A stretch of DNA of 64,000 nucleotides from Actinotalea alkalitolerans (GCF_023369855.1 NZ_JAMBPP010000015.1:1-64000); one strand, 5' to 3'. Shown: positions 1 through 9,272, numbered from the stretch's first letter. A program made the numbers and translations. Notes: generated by a model not told the origin, from the sequence alone.

Positions 1-94
1 GGGCCCCCCGGGGGCGGCGGCGCGGGCACCCCCGGCGCCCGGGGCGCCCCCCCCCCGGGCCCGGGGGGCCCCCCCCGGGGGGGGGGGGGCCGCC
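1..94. other. G/C homopolymer low-complexity edge
   Basis: The first ~94 bases are almost only runs of G and C with a few A, and show no reading frame or binding site. Long mononucleotide G/C runs like these are typical of unresolved sequence at a contig end or of a very stable hairpin that sequencing failed to read. I treat it as unreliable sequence. Confidence 0.6.
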
Positions 95-183
95 CTTCTG
101 GCATCGGGGAGCACCGATCACCGGCGCGGACGGTGCCGCCCACCGTGCACACTGGAGGTCCCCGAGCCCCGTGGAGCACACCG

Positions 184-630
184 ATGCGCAGGACCCTCCC
201 GATCTCCCTCCTCACCGCTCTCGCCCTGCTGCTGGTCGGCTGCGGCGCCGACAGCCGGACCCCTGACCTCGACCGCCTCGGCGAGCAGGTCCGCTCGAGC
301 GCGCAGGACGCACGGGCGAGGGTCGACCAGGTACGTGAGTCGCTCTCGGAGACCTCGGGGCTGGACGCAGACGCACGGGCGAAGGTCGAGGCGGCCACGG
401 CCGCCGCCGCGGCCGCCGTCGAGCAGGCACGGGCCGCGCTGGACGAGACCTCCTCGACCGTCGGCCCCGAGACCGAGGCGGCCGTCGCCGACGCCCGCCG
501 GGCGCTGGACGATGCCACGACCCGCATCAACGACGCCGCCGCCGACGCCCAGGGGGGCCTGCGGACCGCTCTGGACGAGCTCGCGAACCAGGTGCAGCGC
601 CTCTCTGACCGCTTGGACGACGCCACCTGA
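184..630 (+). CDS. Small alanine-rich coiled-coil lipoprotein, function unknown
   Basis: The protein has 148 residues. Residues 1-20 form a lipoprotein signal peptide: Arg2-Arg3, a hydrophobic stretch, then lipobox LVGC with the modified cysteine at position 20. The rest is rich in Ala, Asp, Glu, Arg and Thr with heptad-like spacing, which suggests a long helical or coiled-coil surface protein. I chose the ATG at 184 because GGAG sits about 8 bases upstream and the signal peptide begins there; an in-frame ATG at 133 would bury the signal peptide. No enzymatic motif is visible and I do not recognise the family. It is followed closely by the epimerase gene, which has its own -10 element, so the two need not share a transcript. 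Confidence 0.7.
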   Translation: MRRTLPISLLTALALLLVGCGADSRTPDLDRLGEQVRSSAQDARARVDQVRESLSETSGLDADARAKVEAATAAAAAAVEQARAALDETSSTVGPETEAAVADARRALDDATTRINDAAADAQGGLRTALDELANQVQRLSDRLDDAT

Positions 631-684
631 CCGATCGCCCGCCCCCCACCGGGGAGTCGCCTGCGGCAGTCCGCACCGGCCCAC

Positions 685-690
685 TAGCGT
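685..690 (+). promoter_or_regulatory. -10 element (TAGCGT) for leaderless epimerase mRNA
   Basis: TAGCGT matches TAnnnT and ends 7 bases before the GTG start at 698, with no Shine-Dalgarno sequence between them. This is the spacing expected for a transcript beginning at the start codon. Confidence 0.5.
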
Positions 691-697
691 GGTGCGG

Positions 698-1663
698 GTG
701 AGTACAGCACCCTTCTCCTCCACCACTCCTGCGCCTCTCTCCGGGCACCAGATCCGCCTCGCCCTGGGCGACCAGAGCGCCGTCGTCACCGACGTGGGGG
801 CCAAGGTCCGCTCCTACAGCGTGGGCGACCGGGAGGTCTTCACCCCGTTCGACCAGGACGAGCCCGCGCCCGCCGGTCACGGCGGTGTCCTGGTGCCGTG
901 GCCGAACCGGATCCGGGACGGCCGGTACGTCTTCGACGGTGTCGAACGACAGCTCGACATCACCGAGCCGCAACGAGGCACGGCGCTGCACGGGCTGGCG
1001 ATGTGGCAGCGGTGGCACGTCGTGACCGAGGGGTCGGCCCTGGACGCTGCGCACACGCAGGGGCGCGCGACCACCCTCGAGCTGCGCCTCGCCCCGAGCG
1101 GCGGCTACCCCTTCGACCTGCTGGTCCGGGTCACCTACCGGCTCACGGTCGACGGTCTGCACGTCCGGACCGTGGCGACCAACCTCGGGAGCTCGACCGC
1201 GCCCTACGGAGTCGGCTTCCACCCCTGGCTCTCACCAGGTGAGGGATCGCTCGACGACTGCGCCGTCAGGCTCGACGCCTCGACCCGCGTCACCGTCGAC
1301 GAGCGCCTGCTCCCGACCGGGACGATTCCGGTCGACGGCGTGTACGACCTGCGTGCACCGCGACCGATGCGCGGCCTCGACCTCGACGACGCGTACGTGG
1401 ACGTGCTGCGCGACGAGCGGGGTCTGTCATGGATCCGCCTGACCGGGGTGGACGGCCGGACAGCCGCGGTGTGGATGGACGAGTCCATGGACACCTGGCA
1501 GGTGTGCTCGGGTGACCACCTCGACGCGGTCGACTACCGCCGGACCGGACTCGCGGCCGAGCCGATGAGCTGCATCGCCGACGCCTTCCGGACGGGCGAC
1601 AGGCTGGTGAGGCTCGCCCCAGGGGCGAGCCATGAGGTGACCTGGGGCGCGACGCTCATCTGA
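698..1663 (+). CDS. Aldose 1-epimerase family protein (mutarotase-like)
   Basis: The 321-residue protein fits the galactose mutarotase-like beta-sandwich family, which interconverts alpha and beta anomers of aldoses in the cytoplasm. Visible motifs are PWPNR at about 67-71, the GTALHG motif with His98, and GFHPWL with His175, the last two matching the catalytic and substrate-binding histidines of the family. The frame is open far upstream, but the GTG at 698 is preferred because homology-like sequence begins just after it and a -10 element lies 7 bases upstream. The natural sugar cannot be told from sequence. The gene is convergent with the M15 peptidase and shares a terminator hairpin with it. 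Confidence 0.85.
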   Translation: MSTAPFSSTTPAPLSGHQIRLALGDQSAVVTDVGAKVRSYSVGDREVFTPFDQDEPAPAGHGGVLVPWPNRIRDGRYVFDGVERQLDITEPQRGTALHGLAMWQRWHVVTEGSALDAAHTQGRATTLELRLAPSGGYPFDLLVRVTYRLTVDGLHVRTVATNLGSSTAPYGVGFHPWLSPGEGSLDDCAVRLDASTRVTVDERLLPTGTIPVDGVYDLRAPRPMRGLDLDDAYVDVLRDERGLSWIRLTGVDGRTAAVWMDESMDTWQVCSGDHLDAVDYRRTGLAAEPMSCIADAFRTGDRLVRLAPGASHEVTWGATLI

Positions 1664-1715
1664 GCCCTCGCGCGGAGCCGGGCCACGGTGCTGCTGCGCA
1701 CCGTGGAGGGCTCAG
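1660..1715. terminator. Bidirectional terminator between convergent genes
   Basis: A nested hairpin: outer arms CTGAGCCCTC (1660-1669) and GAGGGCTCAG (1706-1715), inner arms CACGGTG (1684-1690) and CACCGTG (1699-1705). The outer arms contain the stop codons of both converging genes. There is no T-tract, which is usual in this group. Confidence 0.75.
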
Positions 1716-2473
1716 TCGTCCCAGTTGGTGTCCATCGCCGTCGTGCCCGGCACGTACTCCCAGTGCCACGGCTCGTACGGGCCGGAGCCCCCGCGGCGGG
1801 CCCAGTTCGGGTTGTCCCAGCCGTAGACGGGTGCGTTCTCGTTGAGCCAGTTCCAGGTCGCAGTCGTACGGTGCTCGGACCCGCAGAGGTCGACTGCGAG
1901 CCCCCAGCCGTGGTTGCTCCGGCCCGGCGTCGCCGCGAGTCCCGGCTTGGTGCTGGCCAGGCGTCGCTGCGACGCCAGGGTGCGGTACGAGTCGGTCAGG
2001 CACAGGTCACGACCGAAGGCGGCGCGGTACCCGAGGTTGAGCTCGGAGATGGCTACGGCGGCGTCCCCGCGCAGGCTGTGCGCGGGGTCCCACAGCTGAC
2101 ACAGGTCGGAGGACGGGATCTGCCCGTTGCTCCCGGTGCTGCGAGGCTCGCCGTCGCACCCGGGGAGCGGGTCCCGCTCGACCGATCGGCTCACCGTGTC
2201 CGAGACCCGGGTCGCACCCGGGACGGCGGCGAGCAGCGAGGTGGGCGTCGTCTGCTGCTCGGTGCTGGCAAGGACCTCGTAGGTGGTCGGCACGCCGGCC
2301 TGCGCCATCTCCACCCCCGCACCCTGCGACGCGTCCTGGGCTGAGCCCGCGCTGACCACCGGCACGACGATCGTGGCAGAGGCGAGAGCCCCCAGGAGCA
2401 CCGCTCGTGGCAGGAGGTGCAGACCGAGAGGTGAACGGCGCCGGGCCGGTACCTGCTGCTGCGTCGTACGCAT
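1712..2473 (-). CDS. M15-family D-alanyl-D-alanine carboxypeptidase-like protein, secreted
   Basis: The 253-residue protein has a basic N-terminus and a hydrophobic segment at about 21-43 (signal peptide or anchor), followed by an M15/VanY-type zinc peptidase domain. The zinc ligands are readable: His188 and Asp195 in SNHGWGLAVD, and His237 in PWHWEY. Such enzymes trim peptidoglycan stem peptides outside the cell. I used the ATG at 2473; an in-frame GTG at 2500 would add 9 residues and is equally possible because neither has a clear ribosome binding site. The gene lies downstream of the two CNNM genes but 243 bases away, and that gap holds a palindromic GTTAC-N6-GTAAC site resembling MtrA boxes. 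Confidence 0.85.
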   Translation of the reverse strand: MRTTQQQVPARRRSPLGLHLLPRAVLLGALASATIVVPVVSAGSAQDASQGAGVEMAQAGVPTTYEVLASTEQQTTPTSLLAAVPGATRVSDTVSRSVERDPLPGCDGEPRSTGSNGQIPSSDLCQLWDPAHSLRGDAAVAISELNLGYRAAFGRDLCLTDSYRTLASQRRLASTKPGLAATPGRSNHGWGLAVDLCGSEHRTTATWNWLNENAPVYGWDNPNWARRGGSGPYEPWHWEYVPGTTAMDTNWDD

Positions 2474-2658
2474 CTCGCGTCGGGAGGTCCGCGTGCTCAC
2501 CGGGGACCCGGACTGCTGAGACTGCACGACACCTCCGACTGCTGCAGCTGGTGCAGGACGACTTGGACACGCTCGCGCGATGCACGGATCGCGAGACCGC
2601 CCTCGACACTCCGGAGCACAGCTCCGGGACACAGGGGGGGCCCGGTGCCGACGCGGCG

Positions 2659-2674
2659 GTTACGAAACAGTAAC
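2659..2674. promoter_or_regulatory. Candidate MtrA-type operator GTTAC-N6-GTAAC
   Basis: The site reads GTTAC GAAACA GTAAC, perfect 5-bp arms that also form a near-direct GTnAC repeat with an 11-bp period. It lies about 186 bases upstream of the M15 peptidase start, between it and the CNNM gene. The same format recurs at 48512-48527. MtrA of other actinobacteria binds paired GTnAC elements and controls cell-wall peptidases; the assignment here is inference. Confidence 0.45.
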
Positions 2675-2716
2675 GGCTCAGCGCCGCGGATCCAAGCGCC
2701 CTTTGGTCCTGGGTGG

Positions 2717-3847
2717 TCACGACCCGTCCGTCGGGCGGGCGGCGACGCCACCTCTCCGGACCTGCGGCACCGTCAGGTCGACGGGAGGCTCGCTGCGGGG
2801 GCGCTCTCCCTGGCGCCGCTGCATCGCGTCGCGCACCTCACCGACGAGCTCCTCGAGGATGTCCTCGAGGAACACGACCCCGACCACCTCGCCGTCCTCG
2901 TCGACGACACGGGCCAGGTGGGCACCGGTCTGCTGCATCGCGGCCAGCGCCACCTCGACCTCGTCCTGCGGGCGTACCAGGGCCAGACCGCGCACCCGCC
3001 ATGCCGGCACGGGCTCGCCGCGCTGGTCCGGGGTGGCGTACAGGACGTCCTTGACGTGCAGGTACCCCATCGGGACGGCGTTCTCGTCGCTCACCGGGAA
3101 CCGGCTGAAGCCCGTCCTGGCGACCAGACGCTCGACCGCGTCGGGTGTGCAGCCCTGCGAAAGGTCCACGAGGTCCCCGACGGGCACCATGACCTCACCG
3201 GCGGTCCGGTCCGAGAACTCGATCGCCCCGGTGAGCAGACCCTGGTCGTCGACGAGCAGCCCCTCGGCACGCGAGCGCTCGACGATCGACTGCACCTCGC
3301 GGGCGGTGAACGCCGACGCCACCTCGTCCTTGGGCTCGACCCCCGCACCACGCAGGATGTGGTTGGCCATCCAGTTCAGGAGCCGGATCACCGGGCTGAC
3401 CGCGCGGCCGATGAGCACCAGCGGCGGTCCGAACCAGAGGACCGCACGGTCGGGCCCCGACACCGCGAGGTTCTTGGGCACCATCTCGCCGAGCACGACG
3501 TGCAGGTACACCACGATCGACAACGCCATCACGAAGGCCACCGGGTGCACCGCGGCAGCCGGGAGCCCGACCTCGGTCAGCGGACCCTCGATCACCCGTG
3601 CGAGGGCCGGCTCGGCGACGACCCCGAGGGAGGTCGAGCACACGGTGATGCCGAGCTGTGCGCAGGCCAGCATGAGGGAGACGTTCTCCATCGCCCAGAG
3701 CACCGTCCTGGCGCGGCGCGAGCCGGCGGCCGCGAGCGGCTCGATCGCGCTGCGCCGGGCGGAGATGATGGCGAACTCGGCTCCGACGAAGAAGGCGTTG
3801 GCCGCCAGCAGCACGACGCCCAGCAGGATCGCCGCCCCTGAGCTCAC
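2717..3847 (-). CDS. CNNM/CorC-type hemolysin family membrane protein (second copy)
   Basis: The 376-residue protein starts with a DUF21/CNNM transmembrane domain (about residues 1-200, beginning with a signal-anchor that contains the family hallmark VGAEFAIISARR) and continues into a CBS-pair domain (about 200-340). It lacks a complete C-terminal CorC_HlyC transporter-associated domain, unlike its neighbour. Members are linked to Mg2+/Co2+ export or membrane Mg2+ homeostasis rather than hemolysis. The GTG start at 3847 overlaps the upstream stop codon by 4 bases (GTGA), so translation is probably coupled to the first CNNM gene, with which it may form a heteromer. Confidence 0.85.
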   Translation of the reverse strand: MSSGAAILLGVVLLAANAFFVGAEFAIISARRSAIEPLAAAGSRRARTVLWAMENVSLMLACAQLGITVCSTSLGVVAEPALARVIEGPLTEVGLPAAAVHPVAFVMALSIVVYLHVVLGEMVPKNLAVSGPDRAVLWFGPPLVLIGRAVSPVIRLLNWMANHILRGAGVEPKDEVASAFTAREVQSIVERSRAEGLLVDDQGLLTGAIEFSDRTAGEVMVPVGDLVDLSQGCTPDAVERLVARTGFSRFPVSDENAVPMGYLHVKDVLYATPDQRGEPVPAWRVRGLALVRPQDEVEVALAAMQQTGAHLARVVDEDGEVVGVVFLEDILEELVGEVRDAMQRRQGERPRSEPPVDLTVPQVRRGGVAARPTDGS

Positions 3848-5205
3848 CGCGCACCGCCAGCCGACGAGCCGCTCGTGCCTGCACCGGGCGCGCCGGTGCT
3901 CGTGGCACCCTCGCGCCCGACGTGCACCCGGTCGACACGGCGCCCGTCCATCTGCTCGACCTTGAGGACCACCGCGGAGGTGACCACCACGTCACCGACC
4001 CTGGGGACCCGACCCAGGCCCGCCATCACCAGGCCGCCGAGCGTCTCGTACGCGCCGTCGTCAGGGACCACCAGGCCGGTCTGCTCGGTGAGCTCGTCCG
4101 GGCGCAGCAGCCCCGGGACGCTCCATGCGCCGTCGGTCACCCGGTGGACCCCGGCCCGCCGAGGGTCGTGCTCGTCGGCGACGTCTCCGACGAGCTCCTC
4201 GACGACGTCCTCGAGGGTGACCACGCCGGACGTCCCGCCGTACTCGTCGACGACCACCGCCATCTGCAGGCCCTGACCGCGCAGGTCCACCAGCAGCGGT
4301 CCGAGCCGGACGGTCTCGGGGACCCGAGGAGCCTCGTCCATGAGTGCCGCCGCCGGGACGTCACCTCGACGCTCGAACGGCACGGCGATGGCTCGCCGCA
4401 GGTGGACCAGACCGATGATGTCGTCGTGCGACTCCCCGATCACCGGGAACCGGGAGTGGCCCGTGGTGCGTGCTCGTTCGACCACGTCCGCCGCCGAGTC
4501 CTCACGCCGGAGCACCTCGAGCCGGGTGCGGTCGGTCATCACGTCGACCGCGGTGAGCCGTTCGAGGTCGATCGAGTTCGTCAGCCGGGTCGCGATCCCG
4601 ACGTCCAGCGTGCCGATCTCGGCCGAACGACGGACCAGCGCGGCGAGCTCCTGCGGCGAGCGCCCCCCGGAGAGCTCTTCGCGGGGCTCGACACCGACCC
4701 GGCGCAGCAGCGAGTTGGCGCTGTCGTTCAGGGTGCGGATGACCGGGGCCAGGGCCGTGGTGAACCCCCGCTGCAGAGGCGCGACGGCGCGGGCGGTGGC
4801 CATCGGCCTGCTCAGCGCGAGGTTCTTCGGGACGAGCTCTCCGAAGAGCATCGAGAACACGTTGACGAGCAGCAGCGCGACGCCGCCGGAGACCGCTGCC
4901 ACCGCGGCCCGGGACAGCGCCGTGCCCTCGAGGACACCCCCGAGGAGCGTCGCGAGCGCCGGCTGGGTCGTGTAGCCGAGCAGGATCGTGGTGACGGTGA
5001 TGCCCACCTGGGCGCCGGACAGCTGGGTGGAGAGCTGCCGGAGAGCCTTGAGCACCTGGGTCGAGCGGCGGTCGGGTCGCTGGCCCACCTGCTGCTCGAC
5101 GAGCCCCGGGTCCAGCGTCACCAGGGCGAACTCGGCGGCGACGAAGACCGCGGTCCCCACGGTCAGGCCCACACCGAGGAGGACCAGCAGCCACTCGGTC
5201 AGCAC
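3844..5205 (-). CDS. CNNM/CorC-type hemolysin family protein (first copy, full domain set)
   Basis: About 453 residues from the GTG at 5205. Layout: CNNM/DUF21 membrane domain with AEFALVTLD near residue 20-30 and several hydrophobic helices to about 180, two CBS domains around 200-330 (VDEYGGTSGVVTLED is the typical second CBS end), then a CorC_HlyC domain at the C-terminus (SVPGLLRPDEL). Role by family: Mg2+ or divalent-metal homeostasis at the membrane. The frame remains open to a GTG at 5295, which would add 30 mostly Pro/His/Arg residues, but that GTG lies inside a strong hairpin and has no ribosome binding site; 5205 agrees with where family members begin. First gene of a two-gene operon. 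Confidence 0.82.
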   Translation of the reverse strand: MLTEWLLVLLGVGLTVGTAVFVAAEFALVTLDPGLVEQQVGQRPDRRSTQVLKALRQLSTQLSGAQVGITVTTILLGYTTQPALATLLGGVLEGTALSRAAVAAVSGGVALLLVNVFSMLFGELVPKNLALSRPMATARAVAPLQRGFTTALAPVIRTLNDSANSLLRRVGVEPREELSGGRSPQELAALVRRSAEIGTLDVGIATRLTNSIDLERLTAVDVMTDRTRLEVLRREDSAADVVERARTTGHSRFPVIGESHDDIIGLVHLRRAIAVPFERRGDVPAAALMDEAPRVPETVRLGPLLVDLRGQGLQMAVVVDEYGGTSGVVTLEDVVEELVGDVADEHDPRRAGVHRVTDGAWSVPGLLRPDELTEQTGLVVPDDGAYETLGGLVMAGLGRVPRVGDVVVTSAVVLKVEQMDGRRVDRVHVGREGATSTGAPGAGTSGSSAGGAR

Positions 5206-5266
5206 GGCGCGGCGCCCACGCACGGACTGGTGCGCGGGCGAGGGTGCGGGAGCTGGTTCGGGGTTG

Positions 5267-5294
5267 TGCCGGTGCTGGTGGGCCAGCACCGGCA
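5267..5294 (-). promoter_or_regulatory. 12-bp perfect stem-loop in the CNNM operon leader
   Basis: TGCCGGTGCTGG and CCAGCACCGGCA pair perfectly around a 4-base loop. The structure lies between the -10 element at 5322-5327 and the chosen start at 5205, so it would form in the ~110-nt leader of the CNNM mRNA. It may attenuate or gate expression. Confidence 0.5.
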
Positions 5295-5321
5295 CGGACT
5301 TGAGCTGGTCATCGTGGAGGG

Positions 5322-5327
5322 ATCATA
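5322..5327 (-). promoter_or_regulatory. -10 element (TATGAT) for the CNNM operon
   Basis: On the minus strand TATGAT is a near-consensus -10 hexamer in DNA otherwise poor in A/T. It predicts a transcript starting near 5315 and a leader of about 110 bases. Confidence 0.45.
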
Positions 5328-5354
5328 TCCGAGCGCATGTGCGACGCTGGGGGC

Positions 5355-6113
<759 letters not shown>

Positions 6114-6117
6114 ACCG

Positions 6118-7206
6118 ATGATCACCCCTCGGCACGCCGTGGGTGCCCGTCTCCCGGACGTCCGTCCGCTCGACCGGTTCTCCACGATCAAGATCAAGCT
6201 CGGCGTGCTGGTGACCGCGACCGTCACGCTCGCCGCCTTCATCACCTGGGTGGGCCTGTACAACGCCCTGGGCCCCACGCGGACGCTGCCGCTGGCGATC
6301 GCGGTCTCGGTGCTCGCGGTGCAGGTCCTGGCCCGCGGGATGACCTCACCGCTGCGGGAGATGACGGCAGCCGCCCGCGCGATGGCCGACGGCGACTACT
6401 CCCAGCGTGTCCGTGCGAGCAGCCGGGACGAGGTGGGTCAGCTCGCCGAGGCCTTCAACACGATGGCCCAGGACCTCGAGCACGCCGACGGCGTGCGCCG
6501 CGAGATGGTGGCCAACGTCTCGCACGAGCTGCGCACACCCGTCGCGGCCCTCCAGGCCCAGCTCGAGAACATCGTCGACGGGGTCAGCGAGCCCGACCCT
6601 GCGACGATGCAGGCGGCGCTGGCCCAGACCGAGCGCCTGGGGCGCCTGGTGACCTACCTCCTGGACCTCTCCCGCGTCGAGGCGGGGGCGGTGGGTCTGG
6701 ACATCGCGGACGTCGCGCTGCAGGACTTCCTGCAGGACGCCGCGGACTCCGCCGCGATGGTGGCGGGCGAGAAGCACCTGTCGGTGGTCGTCACCGTCGA
6801 GCCCGCCGACCTGCACGTGCCTGCCGACGCCGAGCGGTTGCACCAGGTGGTCGCGAACCTGCTGCACAACGCCGCCCGCCACTCCCCTCCCGGGGGCGAG
6901 GTACGGCTCGAGGCCCGACGGGCCGGAGCGGTGGTCGTCCTGGACGTCGTGGACGAGGGCCCGGGGATCCCGCCCGCCCACCGGACGCAGGTGTTCGAGC
7001 GTTTCCAGCGGGGCAACGCACCCGCCCAGACCGGCCAGGTGAGCACCGGGGGGACGGGGCTGGGCCTGGCCATCGTGCGGTGGGCCGTCGAGCTGCACGG
7101 GGGGACGATCCGTGTCGCGGACTCCCCGACCGGCTGCGTGATGCGGCTGACGCTCCCAGCCGAACGCACCCGGCCGGGCCCGGGAGTCGATACCGTGAAC
7201 GGGTGA
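6118..7206 (+). CDS. Two-component sensor histidine kinase
   Basis: 362 residues. Two hydrophobic segments at about 28-50 and 58-74, joined by a very short loop, are followed by HAMP (about 72-125), HisKA with the phosphorylated His136 in VSHELRTP, and HATPase_c with an N-box (HQVVANLLHNAARH), DEGPGIPP and GTGLGLAI. With almost no extracellular loop it probably senses a signal in or at the membrane. It begins 4 bases after the regulator stop and ends in a GTGA overlap with the ABC ATPase gene, so these four genes are almost certainly one operon, as in bacitracin- or envelope-stress-type modules. Confidence 0.88.
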   Translation: MITPRHAVGARLPDVRPLDRFSTIKIKLGVLVTATVTLAAFITWVGLYNALGPTRTLPLAIAVSVLAVQVLARGMTSPLREMTAAARAMADGDYSQRVRASSRDEVGQLAEAFNTMAQDLEHADGVRREMVANVSHELRTPVAALQAQLENIVDGVSEPDPATMQAALAQTERLGRLVTYLLDLSRVEAGAVGLDIADVALQDFLQDAADSAAMVAGEKHLSVVVTVEPADLHVPADAERLHQVVANLLHNAARHSPPGGEVRLEARRAGAVVVLDVVDEGPGIPPAHRTQVFERFQRGNAPAQTGQVSTGGTGLGLAIVRWAVELHGGTIRVADSPTGCVMRLTLPAERTRPGPGVDTVNG

Positions 7207-8207
7207 GTGAACCGACCTCGCCCCTTGTCCCGTCCGATCCGACCCGTCGCACCCCGCCCTCGGACGAGGGGGTGATCGTGGTGGACCACCTCTCGAAGTC
7301 CTTCGGGCCGGTCCGTGCTGTCGACGAGCTGTCCTTCCGGGTCGAGCCCGGTCGCGTCACCGGCTTCCTGGGGCCCAACGGTGCGGGCAAGACGACCACC
7401 CTGCGGATGCTCCTCGGGCTGGTCCGCCCGACCTCCGGCACCGCGACCGTGGGCGGGCACCACTACGCCGAGCTGCGCAACCCGCAGCGGATGGTCGGGG
7501 CCGCGCTCGAGGCCGCGAGCTTCCATCCCGGCCGGACGGCCCGCGACCACCTGCGCGTGTACGCACCGCAGGCCGGGGTTCCCGACACCCGGTGCGACGA
7601 GGTGCTCGAGCTGGTCGGGCTCGCCGACGTCGCCGGTCGCCGTACGGGCGGCTTCTCGCTCGGCATGCGGCAGCGCCTCGGCCTGGCCACGACCCTGCTG
7701 GCCGACCCGCGCGTCCTGGTGCTCGACGAGCCCGCCAACGGGCTCGACCCCGAAGGGATCGCCTGGTTGCGTCGCTTCCTGCGGCACCTCGCCGGTGAGG
7801 GCAGGACCGTGCTGGTCTCGAGCCACGTCCTGTCCGAGGTCCAGCAGACCGTGGACGACGTCGTGATCATCGCGCGCGGCCGCCTGGTCCACGCCTCGCC
7901 GCTCGCCGGACTCGCCCGACTGACCTCCACGAGCGTGCGGGTCGCCTCGCCCGATCGCGCAGGACTGGACCGTGTGGTCGTCGAGAACGGCTGGGGGGAC
8001 CGCCTGCTCACCGTCGCCCCGCAGGACGGACCCGCCACCGGCAGCCTGCTGCTGCGCGACCTGGACGCCGCGACGGTCGGCGCAGCCGCGCACCGCGCAG
8101 GGCTCGAGCTGCACGAGCTCGCCACGCAGCAGGTCGGGCTCGAGGACGTCTTCCTCCGGCTGACCGGTGAGCAACCCGTCGCGACGACCGAGGTGGGTGC
8201 CGCATGA
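7203..8207 (+). CDS. ABC transporter ATP-binding protein (exporter type)
   Basis: 334 residues. One nucleotide-binding domain with Walker A GPNGAGKT at about 57-64, signature FSLGMRQRLG, Walker B VLVLDEP and the switch His in SSHVLSE. The C-terminal extension is typical of antibiotic/daunorubicin-type exporters (CcmA-like). The GTG start at 7203 overlaps the kinase stop by 4 bases and its own stop overlaps the permease ATG by 4 bases. It would power the permease encoded next; substrate unknown. Confidence 0.88.
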   Translation: MSEPTSPLVPSDPTRRTPPSDEGVIVVDHLSKSFGPVRAVDELSFRVEPGRVTGFLGPNGAGKTTTLRMLLGLVRPTSGTATVGGHHYAELRNPQRMVGAALEAASFHPGRTARDHLRVYAPQAGVPDTRCDEVLELVGLADVAGRRTGGFSLGMRQRLGLATTLLADPRVLVLDEPANGLDPEGIAWLRRFLRHLAGEGRTVLVSSHVLSEVQQTVDDVVIIARGRLVHASPLAGLARLTSTSVRVASPDRAGLDRVVVENGWGDRLLTVAPQDGPATGSLLLRDLDAATVGAAAHRAGLELHELATQQVGLEDVFLRLTGEQPVATTEVGAA

Positions 8208-9025
8208 GAGCCGCCCTGGTCACGGAGTACCGCAAGCTCGTCACCACCCGGCTGTGGTGGGCCCTCCTGCTGGTCATGGGGGTCTACATGGCCTTCCTGG
8301 GCGCGATGATGGGCTTCGTCTTCGGCAGTGACGACGCCGGCGCCTCGCTCTCGGGCGGGATGGGGGACCCGGGCGCCGCCGCGGCACTGGACCCGGCCGC
8401 GGTCGCGCAGACGGTCTACACGCTCTCGACGAGTTTCGGGTACGTCTTCCCGGTGATCGTGGGGGCGTTGGCCGTGACCGGCGAGTTCCGGCACATGACG
8501 GTGACCCCGACGTTCCTGGCCGAGCCCCGGCGCAGCGTCGTCCTGGGTGCCAAGCTGCTGGCCAGCATCCCGCTCGGGGTGCTCTTCGGTCTGGTCGGCA
8601 CGCTCGCGACGGTGGCCGGAGGTGCCCCCGTCCTGGCCCTGCTGGGCGAGGACCCGATGCTCACCGACCCCCAGGTGCTGCGCTCGATCGGCTTGTGCGT
8701 CCTCGTGCTCACGGTGTGGACCACGGTCGGTGTCGGCTTCGGCGCGGCCCTGCCGAACCAGGTGGCCGCAGTGGTGGTCCTGCTCGCCTTCACCCAGTTC
8801 GTCGAGCCGATCGTCCGGATGGTGCTGGGCGTGGTCGACGCGATGGAGATCGCCAAGTTCATGCCCGGGGCGGCCGGGGAGGCCGTGACCGGCGTGAGCT
8901 TCTACAGCGCGACCGGGCTGGGTGACCTGCTGGTGTGGTGGCAGGGCCTGCTGGTGCTGATCGCGTACGGTCTGGTCCTGGCGCTCGTGGGACGCCTGAC
9001 GACGCTCCGCAAGGACGTCACCTGA
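8204..9025 (+). CDS. ABC transporter permease (ABC-2 type)
   Basis: 273 residues with about six predicted membrane segments; the first follows the basic TEYRKLVTTRLWW, a usual N-terminal feature of ABC-2 membrane subunits. It pairs with the upstream ATPase through an ATGA overlap. Regulated with the two-component pair that opens the operon. The final codons run into an intergenic region of about 250 bases before kgd, which holds an imperfect GCCCG/CGGGC stem at 9101-9116 that could help end the transcript. Confidence 0.85.
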   Translation: MRAALVTEYRKLVTTRLWWALLLVMGVYMAFLGAMMGFVFGSDDAGASLSGGMGDPGAAAALDPAAVAQTVYTLSTSFGYVFPVIVGALAVTGEFRHMTVTPTFLAEPRRSVVLGAKLLASIPLGVLFGLVGTLATVAGGAPVLALLGEDPMLTDPQVLRSIGLCVLVLTVWTTVGVGFGAALPNQVAAVVVLLAFTQFVEPIVRMVLGVVDAMEIAKFMPGAAGEAVTGVSFYSATGLGDLLVWWQGLLVLIAYGLVLALVGRLTTLRKDVT

Positions 9026-9203
9026 GACTGCACGGCACGTCGGCCGGAGCACGAAACCTGATCGACACTCAACCATGGTGTTCTTGGGTGTCGCGGGGCA
9101 GCCCGTTTGCGCGGGCATTGCCGCCTCGCGACCGGCCCGTGCCACGACGCGCCGACATGGCCCCAGCAGCTGCGCAGGGGACGTAGCGCACGGCGAAGTG
9201 GCC

Positions 9204-9209
9204 TAGGGT
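9204..9209 (+). promoter_or_regulatory. -10 element (TAGGGT) for kgd
   Basis: TAGGGT lies 63 bases before the chosen kgd GTG and predicts a leader of about 57 bases that contains GAAGAGG as a possible ribosome binding site. Confidence 0.4.
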
Positions 9210-9272
9210 TGGACACATCAGCAGACCTGTCGCAACGGTCGAAAGTCCGTGGTGGAAGAGGGCGATCTTCGC

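Noticed and set aside
2474-2716. ydaO/c-di-AMP riboswitch before the M15 peptidase
   Set aside because: Position is right for that class, but the conserved aptamer segments are not visible; only a CCGGAG/CTCCGG hairpin is.
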